From Mesorhizobium sp. J428 (lineage in GTDB: Bacteria; Pseudomonadota; Alphaproteobacteria; Rhizobiales; Rhizobiaceae), in contig NZ_JAJOMX010000001.1 of the NCBI RefSeq assembly GCF_024699925.1, positions 4,626,001-4,690,000 of the forward strand: a stretch of 64,000 nucleotides of DNA. The letters are read 5' to 3'. The notes below the pieces were generated by a model that saw only the letters and a list, made by a program, of their open reading frames with translations, did not search any database and was not told where the DNA came from. This document shows positions 1 to 10,106 of this stretch, one piece after another. The translations under genes and the position numbers were made by a program. Position 1 is the stretch's first letter. Each line of letters begins with the position of its first letter.

Positions 1-1132
1 TCGCGCCCGAGAAGCCGACGGCGAGCGCGATCACCGGGATGCTGGGGCTGAAGGGGACGCTCATCGTTGACGAGGCGATGCCCGCGAGCGCCATGCCGAT
101 GGCGATGCCGATCAGTCCGCCCAGCAGCGACAGCACCGTCGCCTCGACCATGAACTGGATCAGGATGTCGCGCTCCTGCGCGCCGATGGCCAACCGGATA
201 CCGATCTCGCGCGTCCGCTCGGTGACGGAGACGAGCATGATGTTCATGATGCCGATGCCGCCGACGAGCAGGCTGACGCCCGCCACCGCGCCGAGCATGC
301 CGGTCATCACCGTCGTTGCGCTCGCCATGGTCTCGGCGACCTGCGTCATGTCGCGCACGGAGAAATCGTCCTCCTTGTCGGCGGTGACGCGGCGGGTCTC
401 GCGCAGGATATCCTCCACCTTCTCCTGCAACTCGGACATCACAGCGCCTTCCGCGCCGGCGACGTAGATCGTCTCGACATCGCGATTTCCCGCGATGCGG
501 CGCTGGAAGGTGCTGAGAGGCATCAGCACCGTGGCGTCCTGGTCCTGGCCGAAGCCCGAAAAACCCTTTGATTCGAGCACACCGATGATCGTGCACGACA
601 TGCGCCCGACGCGGATCGCCAGCCCGTCCGGATCGCCGCCGCCGAAGAGCTGGGTGCGCACGGTCTGGCCGACGAGGCAGACATTGGAATTGCCGCGTAT
701 CTCCTGCTCGGTGAATTCGCGGCCGAGCACGACATTCCAGTCGCGGGCGGCGAAATAGGCGGTGTCGGAGCCGGTCACCAGAACCGACAGGCTGTCGGTG
801 CCGGAGATAATGCGCACCTGCTTCTGCGAGGCGGCCGAGACGGCGCGGGCCTCCGGCACGCCTTCGATGATCGCCTGCACGTCCTTGTCGCGCAGCTCCT
901 TGGCCTGGATGCGCGGCCCGCCGGGCTGGGGCGGCCCGCCGGCGCGCACGACCAGCAGGTTAGAGCCGAGCTTGGAGATGTCGGCCTTCACCTTCTCGGT
1001 GGTGCCGGAGCCGATGGTGATCATCGCGATGACGGCCGCGACGCCGATGACGATGCCGAGCAGTGTCAGCACCGAGCGCAGCACATTGCGGCGGATCGAC
1101 AGGAGCGCGAGGCGGACGGTTTCCCAGATCAT
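1..1132 (-). CDS. MacB-like ABC transporter permease (partial, cut by window edge)
   Basis: Inner-membrane permease of a MacB/FtsX-type exporter. The reverse strand stays open from an ATG at 1132 to the left edge, about 377 codons. It begins MIWETVRLALLSIRRNVLRS, and a first membrane helix follows (LTLLGIVIGVAAVIAMITIG). A periplasmic MacB_PCD-type domain comes next, and then the FtsX-like helices with the family motif GGIGIMNIMLVSVTERTREI. The start lies 2 bases after the stop of the ATPase gene, so it is the third gene of a MacA-ATPase-permease operon. Only the last one or two helices are missing. Substrate unknown; peptide, siderophore or macrolide export is typical of the family. Confidence 0.9.
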   Translation of the reverse strand, partial: MIWETVRLALLSIRRNVLRSVLTLLGIVIGVAAVIAMITIGSGTTEKVKADISKLGSNLLVVRAGGPPQPGGPRIQAKELRDKDVQAIIEGVPEARAVSAASQKQVRIISGTDSLSVLVTGSDTAYFAARDWNVVLGREFTEQEIRGNSNVCLVGQTVRTQLFGGGDPDGLAIRVGRMSCTIIGVLESKGFSGFGQDQDATVLMPLSTFQRRIAGNRDVETIYVAGAEGAVMSELQEKVEDILRETRRVTADKEDDFSVRDMTQVAETMASATTVMTGMLGAVAGVSLLVGGIGIMNIMLVSVTERTREIGIRLAIGAQERDILIQFMVEATVLSLLGGLIGIAIGMALAGIASSTMSVPFSPSIPVIALAVGFSGA

Positions 1133-1134
1133 CG

Positions 1135-1836
1135 TCAGGCCGCCTCCAGGTTGAGCTCGTCGGAGGCGATGTGGCCGTCCACGAAGGTCAGGATGCGCCC
1201 GGCATGCGCCGCGATGTCCGCCTCATGCGTGACCATGGCGATGGTGAGCCCTTGGTCACGGTTGAGGCCGGTCAGCAGCTCCATGATCTCGTGGCTGCGC
1301 GCGGTGTCGAGATTGCCGGTCGGCTCGTCGGCGACGAGCAGGGTAGGGTTGGTCACGATGGCGCGCGCGATCGCGACGCGCTGCTGCTGGCCGCCGGAAA
1401 GCTCGGCGGGCGTGTGGCCCTCGCGTCCGGCCAGCCCGACCTTGGAAAGCGCTTCCAGCGCAAGGCGCCGGCGCTCGCGCGATGGCACGCCGCGATAGAT
1501 CAGCGGCAGCTCGACGTTTTCCACCGCCGTGGTGCGGGCGAGCAGGTTATAGCCCTGGAAGACGAAGCCGATGTAGAGGTTGCGCAAGAGCGCGCGCCGA
1601 GACCTGTCAAGCCCGCCGGCATCGACATCCATGAACAAGTAGCGGCCACGCGTCGGCGTATCGAGGCAGCCGATGATGTTCATCGCGGTCGACTTGCCGG
1701 ACCCTGACGGCCCCATGATCGCGACGAATTCGCCGGTCTCGATCGTGAGGTCCACGCCCGCGAGTGCGTCGACGCGGGCCTCGCCGGAGCCGTAGGTCTT
1801 CCAGACCTGTTCGAAAGTGACGAGCGGCTGCGTCAC
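1135..1836 (-). CDS. MacB-type ABC transporter ATP-binding protein
   Basis: Cytoplasmic ATPase (233 aa) that powers the neighbouring permease. Walker A is GPSGSGKST, the signature is LSGGQQQR, Walker B is [12 protein letters not shown] and the switch histidine is in VTHEAD. This is the LolD/MacB/FtsE subfamily with the typical 220–240 residue length. The ATPase and permease are separate genes here, unlike E. coli MacB where they are fused. It starts 2 bases after the stop of the membrane-fusion gene and ends 2 bases before the permease start, so the three genes are probably co-translated. Confidence 0.93.
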   Translation of the reverse strand: MTQPLVTFEQVWKTYGSGEARVDALAGVDLTIETGEFVAIMGPSGSGKSTAMNIIGCLDTPTRGRYLFMDVDAGGLDRSRRALLRNLYIGFVFQGYNLLARTTAVENVELPLIYRGVPSRERRRLALEALSKVGLAGREGHTPAELSGGQQQRVAIARAIVTNPTLLVADEPTGNLDTARSHEIMELLTGLNRDQGLTIAMVTHEADIAAHAGRILTFVDGHIASDELNLEAA

Positions 1837-1838
1837 GC

Positions 1839-3119
1839 TCAGGACCTCCGCTGCCTGGTCGACACAATCACCTGGTCGCCTTCCTCGAGGCCGGAGAGAA
1901 TCTCCGTCTTGCGGCCGTCGGTCGAGCCCGTCCGGACCCGCACCTCGGTCGGAGCACCGTCGCGCAGGACATAGAGCGTGCGGCTGCCGTCGGCCGGCTG
2001 CGCGGTCTGGGGCGCGCGGCTGCGCGGCGGGCGCGGCATGAACATGGTCTGGAGATTGAAGCCGCGCGAGGCCTCGACCGCCGGCGGGCGGAAGCGAAAC
2101 GCCTCGGAGGGCACGGTGAGGACGTCCTTTGCCTCCCTGGTGACGACCGAGACCGTGGCTGTCATGCCCGGCCGCAGGATCAGGTCGTCATTGGCGACGG
2201 CGAGCTTCGCCTCGTAGGTGACGACGCCATCGGTGGTGACGGAGGCATAGGCGAGGTCGCTGATCCCCGCGTCGAAGGTGCGGCCGGGAAAGGCATCGAC
2301 GGTGAAACTCGCCTTCTGGCCCTTCTCGACTGTGCCGATGTCGGCCTCGTCGATCGCGGCCTCGAGCTCCATGTGGGCGAGGTCGGCGGCGATGACGAAC
2401 AGGACCGGCGCCGACAGCGACGAGGCGACCGTCTGGCCGGGATCGACGTCACGCGTCAGCACGACGCCGTCGATCGGCGCGTAGATGGTGCTCTGCGCCA
2501 GGTCGGCCTGCTGCAGCTTGAGATCCGCCTCGGCGATCGAGAGGTTGGCCTGCGCCGAGGATACCGCGCTCGCAGCACGGTCGCGCGCCGCGGTTGCCGT
2601 TTCCAGCGCCTGGTCGGCCACCATGCCTCGCTGCGACAGGCTGAGCGTGCGGTCGTAGGTCAGCTCGGTCTCCTTCAGCGTCACGCGCGCGTCCTCGACC
2701 TTGGCGCGCGCCGCTTCCACGGAAGCCTCGGCGCGCTCGACCTGGGCGACGCGGCGGGTGGTGTCGAGCGTCAGCAGCACATCGCCCTTCGCGACCGTCT
2801 GGTTCTCGCTCACCTCGACCGTGCGCACGACGCCGGACAGTTCGCTCGACACATCGACCTGGGTGACCGGCTGGAGCGTGCCGGTGGCGGTGATCGTGGT
2901 GGTGATGTCGCCGCGTTCCGCCGCAGCCGTGACGTAGACCGGCGCCGTGGACGAGGTGGACGACGACCAGTACCACCAGCCGCCCGCCGCGACGGCGGCG
3001 AGAACCAGCGCAATGAACAGCCAGCGCCCGAGCCTGCGCGGCGCCTTTCTGTCGAGCGCCAGGGACGCGGCGACCTGCGGTGTCTGGTCCGCCTTGGCGC
3101 GGCTGACGATCTGATCCAT
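1839..3119 (-). CDS. HlyD/MacA-family periplasmic membrane-fusion protein
   Basis: Adaptor that links the MacB-like ABC exporter to an outer-membrane channel (426 aa). A single N-terminal helix (about residues 32–50, WLFIALVLAAVAAGGWWYW) is followed by a biotinyl-lipoyl half (GTLQPVTQVDVSSELSGVV). Next come a coiled-coil hairpin (about 110–190, Ala/Glu/Arg rich), the second lipoyl half (APIDGVVLTRDVDPGQTV) and a beta-barrel (RPGMTATV). I chose the ATG at 3119 (MDQIVSRAKADQ), which has a GGAAG ribosome site about 10 bases upstream. The reading frame continues upstream to 3206, but that extension is not family-like. The tail has a Pro/Arg-rich insert (FMPRPPRSRAPQ). Confidence 0.9.
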   Translation of the reverse strand: MDQIVSRAKADQTPQVAASLALDRKAPRRLGRWLFIALVLAAVAAGGWWYWSSSTSSTAPVYVTAAAERGDITTTITATGTLQPVTQVDVSSELSGVVRTVEVSENQTVAKGDVLLTLDTTRRVAQVERAEASVEAARAKVEDARVTLKETELTYDRTLSLSQRGMVADQALETATAARDRAASAVSSAQANLSIAEADLKLQQADLAQSTIYAPIDGVVLTRDVDPGQTVASSLSAPVLFVIAADLAHMELEAAIDEADIGTVEKGQKASFTVDAFPGRTFDAGISDLAYASVTTDGVVTYEAKLAVANDDLILRPGMTATVSVVTREAKDVLTVPSEAFRFRPPAVEASRGFNLQTMFMPRPPRSRAPQTAQPADGSRTLYVLRDGAPTEVRVRTGSTDGRKTEILSGLEEGDQVIVSTRQRRS

Positions 3120-3332
3120 GTCGGGCGCTCTTCCTGCTTTTTCGATGCGTCCCAATGTCTGTCTTTGTATGTCTTTACGACACAGATCAGCTTTGACCGC
3201 GGCCAATACAAATTAAATCTCGTTCATATTGCCCTGCCGCCGGGCGGCAAAGCGCGCGATTGTTTCTGTGCACAGCCATTGAGGCGAGGGGCGGGCGCGC
3301 GCTATGGCTTCGCCGGGATCAGGGAGACCATC

Positions 3333-4241
3333 ATGGCCGCACGCCGCTACCTCTTGCTCAATGTCTTCGCCGGCACGGCGCTGGAAGGCAATCCGCTCGC
3401 CGTGGTGCTCGACGCCGAGGGGCTGGACACGGCGCGCATGCAGGCGATCACCCGCGAGTTCAACCTGTCGGAGACGGTCTTTGTTCTGCCGCCCGAGAAT
3501 GGCGCGCATGCGGCGCGGATCCGGATCTTCTGCCCGGAATACGAGATGCCCTTCGCCGGGCATCCGACGGTCGGCACGGCGGTGGCGCTCTGGCACGAGC
3601 GCGGCCATGGCGACGGCGAGATCCTCGTGCTGGAGGAGAATATAGGCCCGGTGCGCTGCATCGTCAGTGCCGGGGAGGGCGCAACCTTCGCCGAGTTCGA
3701 CGTGCCGCAACTGTCCGCCGCAATGCCGTTCGCGGCCGATTCGGCACGGATCGCGGCCGCGCTCGGGCTCGACGCTTCGGAGATCGGCTTCGACTCGCAT
3801 GTGCCCGGCGCCTGGTCTGCAGGCGTGCCCTATGTGACGGTTCCGGTGAAAGGACTCGATGCGATCGGGCGCGTGCGCTTCGATCCGCACGCCTGGAGCG
3901 CATTCGCGCCGGCCAAGGGCAACGACGCCAGGGCATCGGCCTACGTCTATTGCCGTGAGACCATCCTGCCCGGCAGTTCCTTCCACGCCCGCATGTTCGT
4001 TGCCGCGAGCCCCTCCTATGAGGACCCGGCGACGGGCTCGGCGGCGGCCGCCTTCGTCGGAACCTTCGTCGCCAACGAGCGGCCGGCCGACGGCAGCCAC
4101 GAGATCCGTATCGAACAGGGCATGGAGATGGGACGGCCCTCGCGCATCCGCCTCGAGATCGACGTCGAGGACAGCAAGGCCGCCGCCGCGCGCATCGGCG
4201 GTGATGCGGTCGTCGTCGGGCGAGGGGAGATTTACGTATAG
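3333..4241 (+). CDS. PhzF-family isomerase/epimerase-like protein
   Basis: Member of the PhzF/diaminopimelate-epimerase fold (302 aa). It starts at ATG 3333, with AGGGAG six bases upstream. Family hallmarks are the N-terminal VFAGTALEGNPLAVV, the catalytic glutamate in NLSETVFVLP (Glu47, equivalent to PhzF Glu45), the first-half motif FAGHPTVGTA, and the second-half motif EDPATGSAAAAF. Most family members in rhizobia are of unknown substrate and are not phenazine enzymes; no other phenazine gene is nearby. It is divergent from the MacA-like gene. The family call is firm and the substrate is unknown. Confidence 0.9.
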   Translation: MAARRYLLLNVFAGTALEGNPLAVVLDAEGLDTARMQAITREFNLSETVFVLPPENGAHAARIRIFCPEYEMPFAGHPTVGTAVALWHERGHGDGEILVLEENIGPVRCIVSAGEGATFAEFDVPQLSAAMPFAADSARIAAALGLDASEIGFDSHVPGAWSAGVPYVTVPVKGLDAIGRVRFDPHAWSAFAPAKGNDARASAYVYCRETILPGSSFHARMFVAASPSYEDPATGSAAAAFVGTFVANERPADGSHEIRIEQGMEMGRPSRIRLEIDVEDSKAAAARIGGDAVVVGRGEIYV

Positions 4242-4339
4242 CCGTCGCAGCGGCGGGCGCCTTTGTGCCGATCCGCCGTGCGAATGCAGATGGGAACTCC
4301 TGCGGCTCGCAACTGTTTCCGTCGCACAAGAGGTGTACC

Positions 4340-4561
4340 ATGCGAGACGGCAAGACTGCCTATGAACACGGGGCGCGGAAGCTGAAGTCTGCGACCGGAT
4401 CCGATCCGAACGACGCGTTCTCCCGGGAGACGGCGGAGAATCGCAAGCCGCCGCTCGGGATGGGACTCGTGGAGAGAGGCGACGAAAACCTTACGCCGCC
4501 GAAGGGGAACAAGTGCGCTCAGGGCGAACCGCCGCGCGTGCAGACGCTGCGGCGGTCCTGA
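4340..4561 (+). CDS. hypothetical small protein
   Basis: Possible 73-residue hydrophilic protein (starts MRDGKTAYEHGARKL). An AAGAGG ribosome site lies six bases before the ATG. No domain is recognised. It is the only plausible gene in the 466-base stretch between the PhzF gene and tRNA-Lys. The rest of that stretch (4242–4339 and 4562–4707) shows no gene. Composition is close to the neighbours, so this could equally be non-coding. Confidence 0.35.
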   Translation: MRDGKTAYEHGARKLKSATGSDPNDAFSRETAENRKPPLGMGLVERGDENLTPPKGNKCAQGEPPRVQTLRRS

Positions 4562-4707
4562 CCACAGGCCGGCGCAGCGGAAGCGGTCGGGACGCCATTC
4601 TGACAGGCTTTCGCGGTCCGGCAAAATTCACGTCTGGGCGGGGTGGACACCCGGGGTCCGGTTCGCTATAGAGCCGCACCTGACGCGGTTGCCGCGTCAT
4701 CTGGCCC

Positions 4708-4783
<76 letters not shown>

Positions 4784-4964
4784 GCCAAATCTGGAAAGTT
4801 CCAAAGCTTCCTGCCTATCGCTTCTATATGATGCCGGGATGCGTCTGGCTGCCTCCTGGCGTGGTAGCTGGGGGCGCTGTGGCGCTGCCGTCGACGGGTG
4901 CGGTCGACCACTCTGCGCCGAGTTGGCCGGACGACTGTGAGTCGCCTGGCGGGAGGAGTGGTCG

Positions 4965-6191
4965 ATGGACGAGGTGGGGCGAATCGATCGCTATGCGCCG
5001 GACGGAGCCTATGCGTGGCTCAGGCTCGGCATTTCGCTGGCGCTCGCCACGATCGGCGGCGTCGGCATGTGGGCGATCGTGGTGGTGCTGCCGGCGGCGC
5101 AGGCCGAGTTCGGCGCGGGCAGGGGCGAGGCCTCGCTTGCTTACACTGCCACCATGCTCGGCTTCGCGCTCGGCAATGTCGTGGTCGGGCGCCTGATCGA
5201 CCGGGTGGGTTTCATGTGGCCGGCGCTGGTGTCGGCGGCCCTTTCCGGCGCAGGCTTCATCCTCGCTTCCTACGCGCCGTCGATCGGCACGCTGGCGCTG
5301 GCGCAAGGGCTGCTGATCGGCGCGGGATCGTCCGCGACCTTCGGGCCGCTGATCGCCGACATCTCGCACTGGTTCGACCGGCGGCGCGGCATCGCGGTCG
5401 CCGTCGCGGCCTGCGGCAACTACCTCGCCGGCGCGCTCTGGCCGATGGCGATGCAGCCGCTGCTGGCGGCGCAGGGCTGGCGCGAGACCTATCTCATCAT
5501 CGGCATCGTCTGCCTGGTGACGATGCTGCCGCTCGCCGCGATGCTCGGCCGGCGGCCGGCGCACCATTCGGCCGTGGGCGCGGCGGGCGATGCCCGGGTC
5601 AAGGACATCGGCCTGTCGCCCGGCGCGATCCAGGCGCTGCTCGTGGTGGCGGGGCTCGCGTGCTGCGTGGCCATGTCGATGCCGCAGGTCCACATCGTCG
5701 CCTATTGCGCCGACCTCGGCTACGGCGTAGCGCGGGGTGCGGAGATGCTGTCGCTGATGCTGGCGGCCGGCATCATCAGCCGGCTCGCTTCCGGCTTCCT
5801 CGCCGACCGGATCGGCGGCGTCCCGACACTGCTGATCGGCTCCGTACTGCAGGGCCTGTCGCTCTTGTTCTACATCCCGTTCGACGGGCTCGGCTCGCTC
5901 TATGTCGTCTCGGCGATGTTCGGCCTGGCGCAGGGCGGCATCGTGCCGAGCTATGCGATCATCGTGCGCGAATACATGCCGGCGCGCGAGGCGGGGCAGA
6001 GGGTCGGCATAGTCATCATGGCAACCATCCTCGGCATGGCGCTGGGTGGCTGGATGTCGGGCTTCATCTACGACCAGACGGGATCCTATGCCGCCGCGTT
6101 CCTGAACGGCATTGCCTGGAACCTGCTCAATGTCAGCGTGATGGCGCTGCTGCTCTGGCGCTCGACGCGCGGCGGGCGGGTCGCGATCTAG
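4965..6191 (+). CDS. MFS transporter (oxalate/formate or monocarboxylate antiporter-like)
   Basis: Inner-membrane major facilitator (408 aa, about 12 helices) that probably moves an organic anion. The loop 2–3 signature reads GRLIDRVG, and a matching loop 8–9 copy reads GFLADRIGGVP. Motifs such as GPLIADISHWFDRRRG and GNYLAGALWP are typical of the CynX/OxlT-like branch. The start ATG at 4965 has GGGAGGAG upstream. Its TAG stop shares the tetranucleotide CTAG (6188–6191) with the stop of the convergent gguC. The substrate cannot be read from sequence. Confidence 0.88.
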   Translation: MDEVGRIDRYAPDGAYAWLRLGISLALATIGGVGMWAIVVVLPAAQAEFGAGRGEASLAYTATMLGFALGNVVVGRLIDRVGFMWPALVSAALSGAGFILASYAPSIGTLALAQGLLIGAGSSATFGPLIADISHWFDRRRGIAVAVAACGNYLAGALWPMAMQPLLAAQGWRETYLIIGIVCLVTMLPLAAMLGRRPAHHSAVGAAGDARVKDIGLSPGAIQALLVVAGLACCVAMSMPQVHIVAYCADLGYGVARGAEMLSLMLAAGIISRLASGFLADRIGGVPTLLIGSVLQGLSLLFYIPFDGLGSLYVVSAMFGLAQGGIVPSYAIIVREYMPAREAGQRVGIVIMATILGMALGGWMSGFIYDQTGSYAAAFLNGIAWNLLNVSVMALLLWRSTRGGRVAI

Positions 6192-7178
6192 AGGGCGCGT
6201 ACCTTTACCTTTGCCGGCTTTTCGATAGCGAGCGGATTGCGCAAGGGCAGGCCGAAGCCGTCGGCTTCGATTTCGAACACGTCGCCGGCGCCGGTGCGGA
6301 TGCCGTCGGCGAAGGAGAGTGTCGCGGTGCCGAACATGTGCACATGCACGTCGCCCGGCTGGCGGAACAGCCCGTATTTGAAGTGGTGGTGCTCGAGATC
6401 TCGCAATCGTGTGGGACATGTTGTCCTCGCCCGACAGGAACGGCTTTTCCCAGATCGTCACCCCTTTGCGCCGGATGCGCGAGCGGCCGCGCACGTCGGC
6501 GGGCAGGGGGCCGACCAGGATCTCGGGGCCGAAAGCAGCGTTCCGGAGCTTCGAATGGGCGAGGTAGAGATAGTTGACGCGCTCGGTGACATGGTCGGAG
6601 AACTCGTTGGCAAGTGCGAAGCCGACGCGGAACGGGGTGCCGTCGTCGCCGATGACATAGATACCCGCGATCTCGGGTTCCTCGCCGGCATCCTCGGCAA
6701 AGGCCGGGGACAGGAGTGCCGCGCCGGGGGCTGCCACCATCGTGCCGTTGCCCTTGTAGAACCATTCCGGCTGGACGCCGGGCCCGCCATTCACCGGCTT
6801 GCCGCCCTCGATCCCCATGCGGAACATCTTCATCGAATCCGTCAGCGCCTCGTCGCCGACACCCAGTTTCTTGTGCATCGCATCGCGCGCGGCGGCCGAG
6901 CCGAGATGGGTGAGGCCAGTGCCGGTGAGATGCAGATGCGCGGGATCGGGATGGTGGATCGGTGGACGCATGCGGCCCTGCCGGTAGGCGAGTTCGAGGT
7001 CGACATCGGCGCCGAGCCCGCGCTGGAGAACGAGTTCGCCAAGCCCCTTGTTGGTGCGCGCGGCTTCAAGCGCCAGCGCATAGACGGACGCCGCGCCTTC
7101 GACAGCGCGGACTCGCTGCTCGTGGCGCGCCAGCACCCGGATCCGTCCCGTCTCGTCGACGATCTGCGACAGAAGCAT
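6188..7178 (-). CDS. gguC: GguC-like FAH/AraD1-family protein (apparent frameshift near 6405)
   Basis: Fumarylacetoacetate-hydrolase-fold protein of the GguC/AraD1 type, about 330 aa when repaired. It is the last gene of the chvE-gguA-gguB-gguC sugar locus and starts at ATG 7178 (MLLSQIVDETGRIRVL) behind GGAAGGAA. The frame is good through GEDNMSHTI. It then breaks, and the conserved end (LEHHHFKYGLFRQPGDVHVH… to …KPAKVKVRAL) continues in another frame. One extra base near 6403–6406 explains this. Related enzymes dehydrate or open sugar lactone/acid intermediates such as L-2-keto-3-deoxyarabonate; the exact role of GguC is not settled. It may be a true pseudogene, but the pattern of frameshifts in this window favours a sequence error. 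Confidence 0.85.
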
Positions 7179-7302
7179 GTCTCGTTCCTTCCAATACGCC
7201 GGCCTTGCGGCAAACCTCCGCCATGCGTGGGTGCCCGAGGCACTCCCGCAAGACCCGGCGGCAATGATATGTGCGAGGCTGTTTCCCTTGTTTCCCGGAA
7301 CC

Positions 7303-8559
7303 TTATGCCTTCTTCTTGTTGTAGAGATCGAAGGCAACGGCGCCGAGCAGCACCAGGCCTTTGATGACCTGCTGCCAGTCGATGTTGATGCCCATGATGC
7401 CCATTCCGTTGTTCATCACGCCCATGATGAAGGCGCCGATGACCGCACCCGCCACCTCGCCGACGCCGCCCATGGCCGAGGCGCCGCCGACGAAGACGGC
7501 CGCGATGACGTCGAGCTCCATGCCGGCGCCTGCCTTGGGCGTCGCTTGGTTGAGCCGGGCGGCGTAGATCAGGCCGGCGAGCGCGGCCAGCATGCCCATG
7601 ATGACGAAGATGTAGAAGGTGAGCCGTTCGGTCTTGATGCCCGAGAGCGCGGCCGCCTTGACGTTGCCGCCCATGGCGAAGATGCGGCGACCGAAAGTCA
7701 TCCGCTTGGTGATGAACACGAACAGCGCGATCAGGATGCCCATCACGATGAGAACGTTGGGCAGGCCGCGATAGGATGCGAACTTGTACATCAGGAACAG
7801 GATGATGCCGCCGATTACCAGGTTCTTGACCACGAACAGACCGAACGGCTCGGCCTCGTAGCCGTGGCTCTCGCGGTTGCGGCGACTTTTGAGCGCGAAA
7901 TAGAGCATCGCGGCAACGATCAGCACGCCGATGACCAGCGTCGTCGAATGCAGCACCCAGCCGGAGTTCGGGATCGGCCGGCCCGAGGCGTTAAGCGTCG
8001 GCTCGGTCAGCACCAGCGGGCCGATGATGTCGGGAATGAAACCGGCGCTGAGAAGCTGGAACTCGGGCGGGAAGGGTCCGACGGAGCGGCCGCCGAGCAG
8101 CCAGAGCAGCAGGCCCTTGAAGACCAGCATGCCGGCCAGCGTCACGATGAAGGCGGGGATCTTCATATAGGCGATGAAGTAGCCCTGCGCCCCGCCGATG
8201 ACCGCGCCGACGGCGATGCAGGCGATCGCGCCCAGCAACGGGTTCCAGCCGTAGTCGACCATGAGCACGGCCGCGACGGCGCCGACGAACCCGGCGACGG
8301 AACCCACCGACAGGTCGATATGGCCGGCGACGATGACCAGCAGCATGCCGAGCGCCATTACGACGATATAGGAGTTCTGCAGGACGATATTGGTCAGGTT
8401 GACCGGGTAGAACAGCACGCCGTTGGTCATGACCTGGAAGAAGATCATGATGGCGATGAGCGCGATGACCAGGCCATACTGGCGCAGGTTCTCCTTCAGC
8501 GCCATCTGCGCTGTGGCGCGCGCCGTGTTGGCGATGGGTGCGGACGTTTCCGTGCTCAT
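7303..8559 (-). CDS. gguB: sugar ABC transporter permease GguB/MmsB type
   Basis: Inner-membrane permease (418 aa, about 10 helices) of the CUT2/RbsC-XylH type. It begins with a soluble stretch and then QYGLVIALIAIMIFFQ. It carries the CUT2 motif GHIDLSVGSVAGFVGAVAA and the ATPase-coupling region MTFGRRIFAMGGNVKAAALSGI. Near the end is VFVGGASAMGGVGEVAGAVIG. Its start overlaps the gguA stop by one base (TGATG). With GguA and ChvE it forms a high-affinity importer for glucose, galactose, xylose or arabinose-type sugars, by homology to the Agrobacterium chvE locus. Confidence 0.93.
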   Translation of the reverse strand: MSTETSAPIANTARATAQMALKENLRQYGLVIALIAIMIFFQVMTNGVLFYPVNLTNIVLQNSYIVVMALGMLLVIVAGHIDLSVGSVAGFVGAVAAVLMVDYGWNPLLGAIACIAVGAVIGGAQGYFIAYMKIPAFIVTLAGMLVFKGLLLWLLGGRSVGPFPPEFQLLSAGFIPDIIGPLVLTEPTLNASGRPIPNSGWVLHSTTLVIGVLIVAAMLYFALKSRRNRESHGYEAEPFGLFVVKNLVIGGIILFLMYKFASYRGLPNVLIVMGILIALFVFITKRMTFGRRIFAMGGNVKAAALSGIKTERLTFYIFVIMGMLAALAGLIYAARLNQATPKAGAGMELDVIAAVFVGGASAMGGVGEVAGAVIGAFIMGVMNNGMGIMGINIDWQQVIKGLVLLGAVAFDLYNKKKA

Positions 8560-10094
8560 CAGGCTGCCCTTTCCTCCCCACGGACGATCGCCCGCATGAT
8601 CTTTTCCTGGCTTGCGTCGGCCGCCGCCATTTCCCCGACGATGCGGCCTTCGTTCAAGACGTAGATGCGGTCGCAGATGCCGAGCAGTTCCGGCATCTCG
8701 GAGGAGATGACCAGGATGCCTTTGCCTTCCTCGGCGAGCTTGTTGATGATCGTGTAGATCTCGTATTTCGCGCCGACATCGATGCCGCGGGTCGGCTCAT
8801 CGAGGATCAGCACGTCGGGATCGGAGAACAGCCACTTCGACAGGACGACCTTCTGCTGGTTGCCGCCCGAGAGGTTGCCGGCGATCTGGTAGACGCTGGA
8901 CGAACGGATATTGGTCTTGCGCCGGTATTCGTTGGCCACTTTCAGCTCTTCCATGTCGTCGATGACGCCGCCGCTCGAGACGCCCGGCAGGTTGGCGATG
9001 GTGACGTTGTGCTTGATGTGGTCGATCAGGTTGAGGCCGTAGGTCTTGCGGTCCTCCGTCGCGTAGGCGAGGCCGGCATCGACCGCGCGGCCGACCGTCG
9101 AGGTGTCCGCCGGCTTGCCGTGCATGAGAACCTCGCCTGTGATCTTCGTGCCGTAGGTGCGGCCGAAGACGCTCATGGCGAATTCGGTGCGCCCGGCGCC
9201 CATGAGGCCGGCGATGCCGACGACCTCGCCCTTACAGACGCTGAGGCTGATGTTCTTGATGACCTGACGGTCCGGGTGGAGCGGGTGGTAGACGCTCCAG
9301 TTGCGCACCTCGAAGATGGTCTCGCCGATCTTCGGCGTGCGCGTAGGGTAGCGGTTCTCCAGTGAGCGGCCCACCATCGAGGTGACGATGCGGTCCTCGG
9401 TGATGTCGGCCTTGTCCATCGTCTCGATCGACAGCCCGTCGCGGATGACGGTGATCTGGTCGGCGATGCGTTTGATCTCGTTCAGCTTGTGGCTGATCAT
9501 GATCGAGGTCAGGCCCTGCGCCTTGAACTCCAGCAACAGGTCGAGGAGCGCCTGGCTGTCCTTCTCGGACAGCGACGCGGTCGGCTCGTCGAGAATCAGG
9601 AGCTTGACGTCCTTGGCGAGAGCCTTGGCGATCTCGACGAGCTGCTGCTTGCCGGTGCCGATGTTGGTGATAAGCGTGTTGGGGTCTTCGCGCAGGCCGA
9701 CCTTGCGCAAGAGCTCCGAGGCCCGGCGCTCGGCCTTGTTCCAGTCGATGATGCCGAACTTCGCCTGCTCGTTGCCGAGGAAGAGGTTCTCGGTGATCGA
9801 CAGGAGGGGAACAAGCGCCAGCTCCTGGTGGATGATGACGATGCCTTCGCGCTCGGAATCGTGGATGCCGTTGAAGCGGCATTCCTTGCCTTCGTAGAAG
9901 ATCTCGCCCGAATAGCTGCCGAACGGATAGACGCCGGAGAGGACCTTCATCAGCGTCGACTTGCCGGCGCCGTTCTCGCCGCAGATGGCATGGATGTCGC
10001 CGCGCCGGACCTTGAGATTGACGTTCTCCAGCGCCTTCACGCCCGGGAAGGTCTTGGTGATGCCGCGCATCTCGAGGATGTAATCGTCCATCAT
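8559..10094 (-). CDS. gguA: sugar ABC transporter ATP-binding protein GguA/MmsA type
   Basis: Duplicated CUT2-type ATPase (511 aa) with two nucleotide-binding domains. Domain 1 has Walker [10 protein letters not shown], a divergent signature ([15 protein letters not shown]) and Walker [12 protein letters not shown]. Domain 2 has a degenerate Walker A (GLMGAGRTE), a standard signature [15 protein letters not shown] and Walker [15 protein letters not shown]. This asymmetry is normal for RbsA/XylG/MglA proteins. The ATG at 10094 or 10091 (MMDD…) follows CAGGAGGAGA. It is separated from chvE by 153 bases that carry a palindromic repeat. Confidence 0.94.
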   Translation of the reverse strand: MMDDYILEMRGITKTFPGVKALENVNLKVRRGDIHAICGENGAGKSTLMKVLSGVYPFGSYSGEIFYEGKECRFNGIHDSEREGIVIIHQELALVPLLSITENLFLGNEQAKFGIIDWNKAERRASELLRKVGLREDPNTLITNIGTGKQQLVEIAKALAKDVKLLILDEPTASLSEKDSQALLDLLLEFKAQGLTSIMISHKLNEIKRIADQITVIRDGLSIETMDKADITEDRIVTSMVGRSLENRYPTRTPKIGETIFEVRNWSVYHPLHPDRQVIKNISLSVCKGEVVGIAGLMGAGRTEFAMSVFGRTYGTKITGEVLMHGKPADTSTVGRAVDAGLAYATEDRKTYGLNLIDHIKHNVTIANLPGVSSGGVIDDMEELKVANEYRRKTNIRSSSVYQIAGNLSGGNQQKVVLSKWLFSDPDVLILDEPTRGIDVGAKYEIYTIINKLAEEGKGILVISSEMPELLGICDRIYVLNEGRIVGEMAAADASQEKIMRAIVRGEERAA

Positions 10095-10106
10095 TCTCCT
10101 CCTGTC

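Noticed and set aside
3333..4241. Phenazine biosynthesis
   Set aside because: Only a PhzF-family protein is present; no other phenazine genes are in the window and the family is broad.
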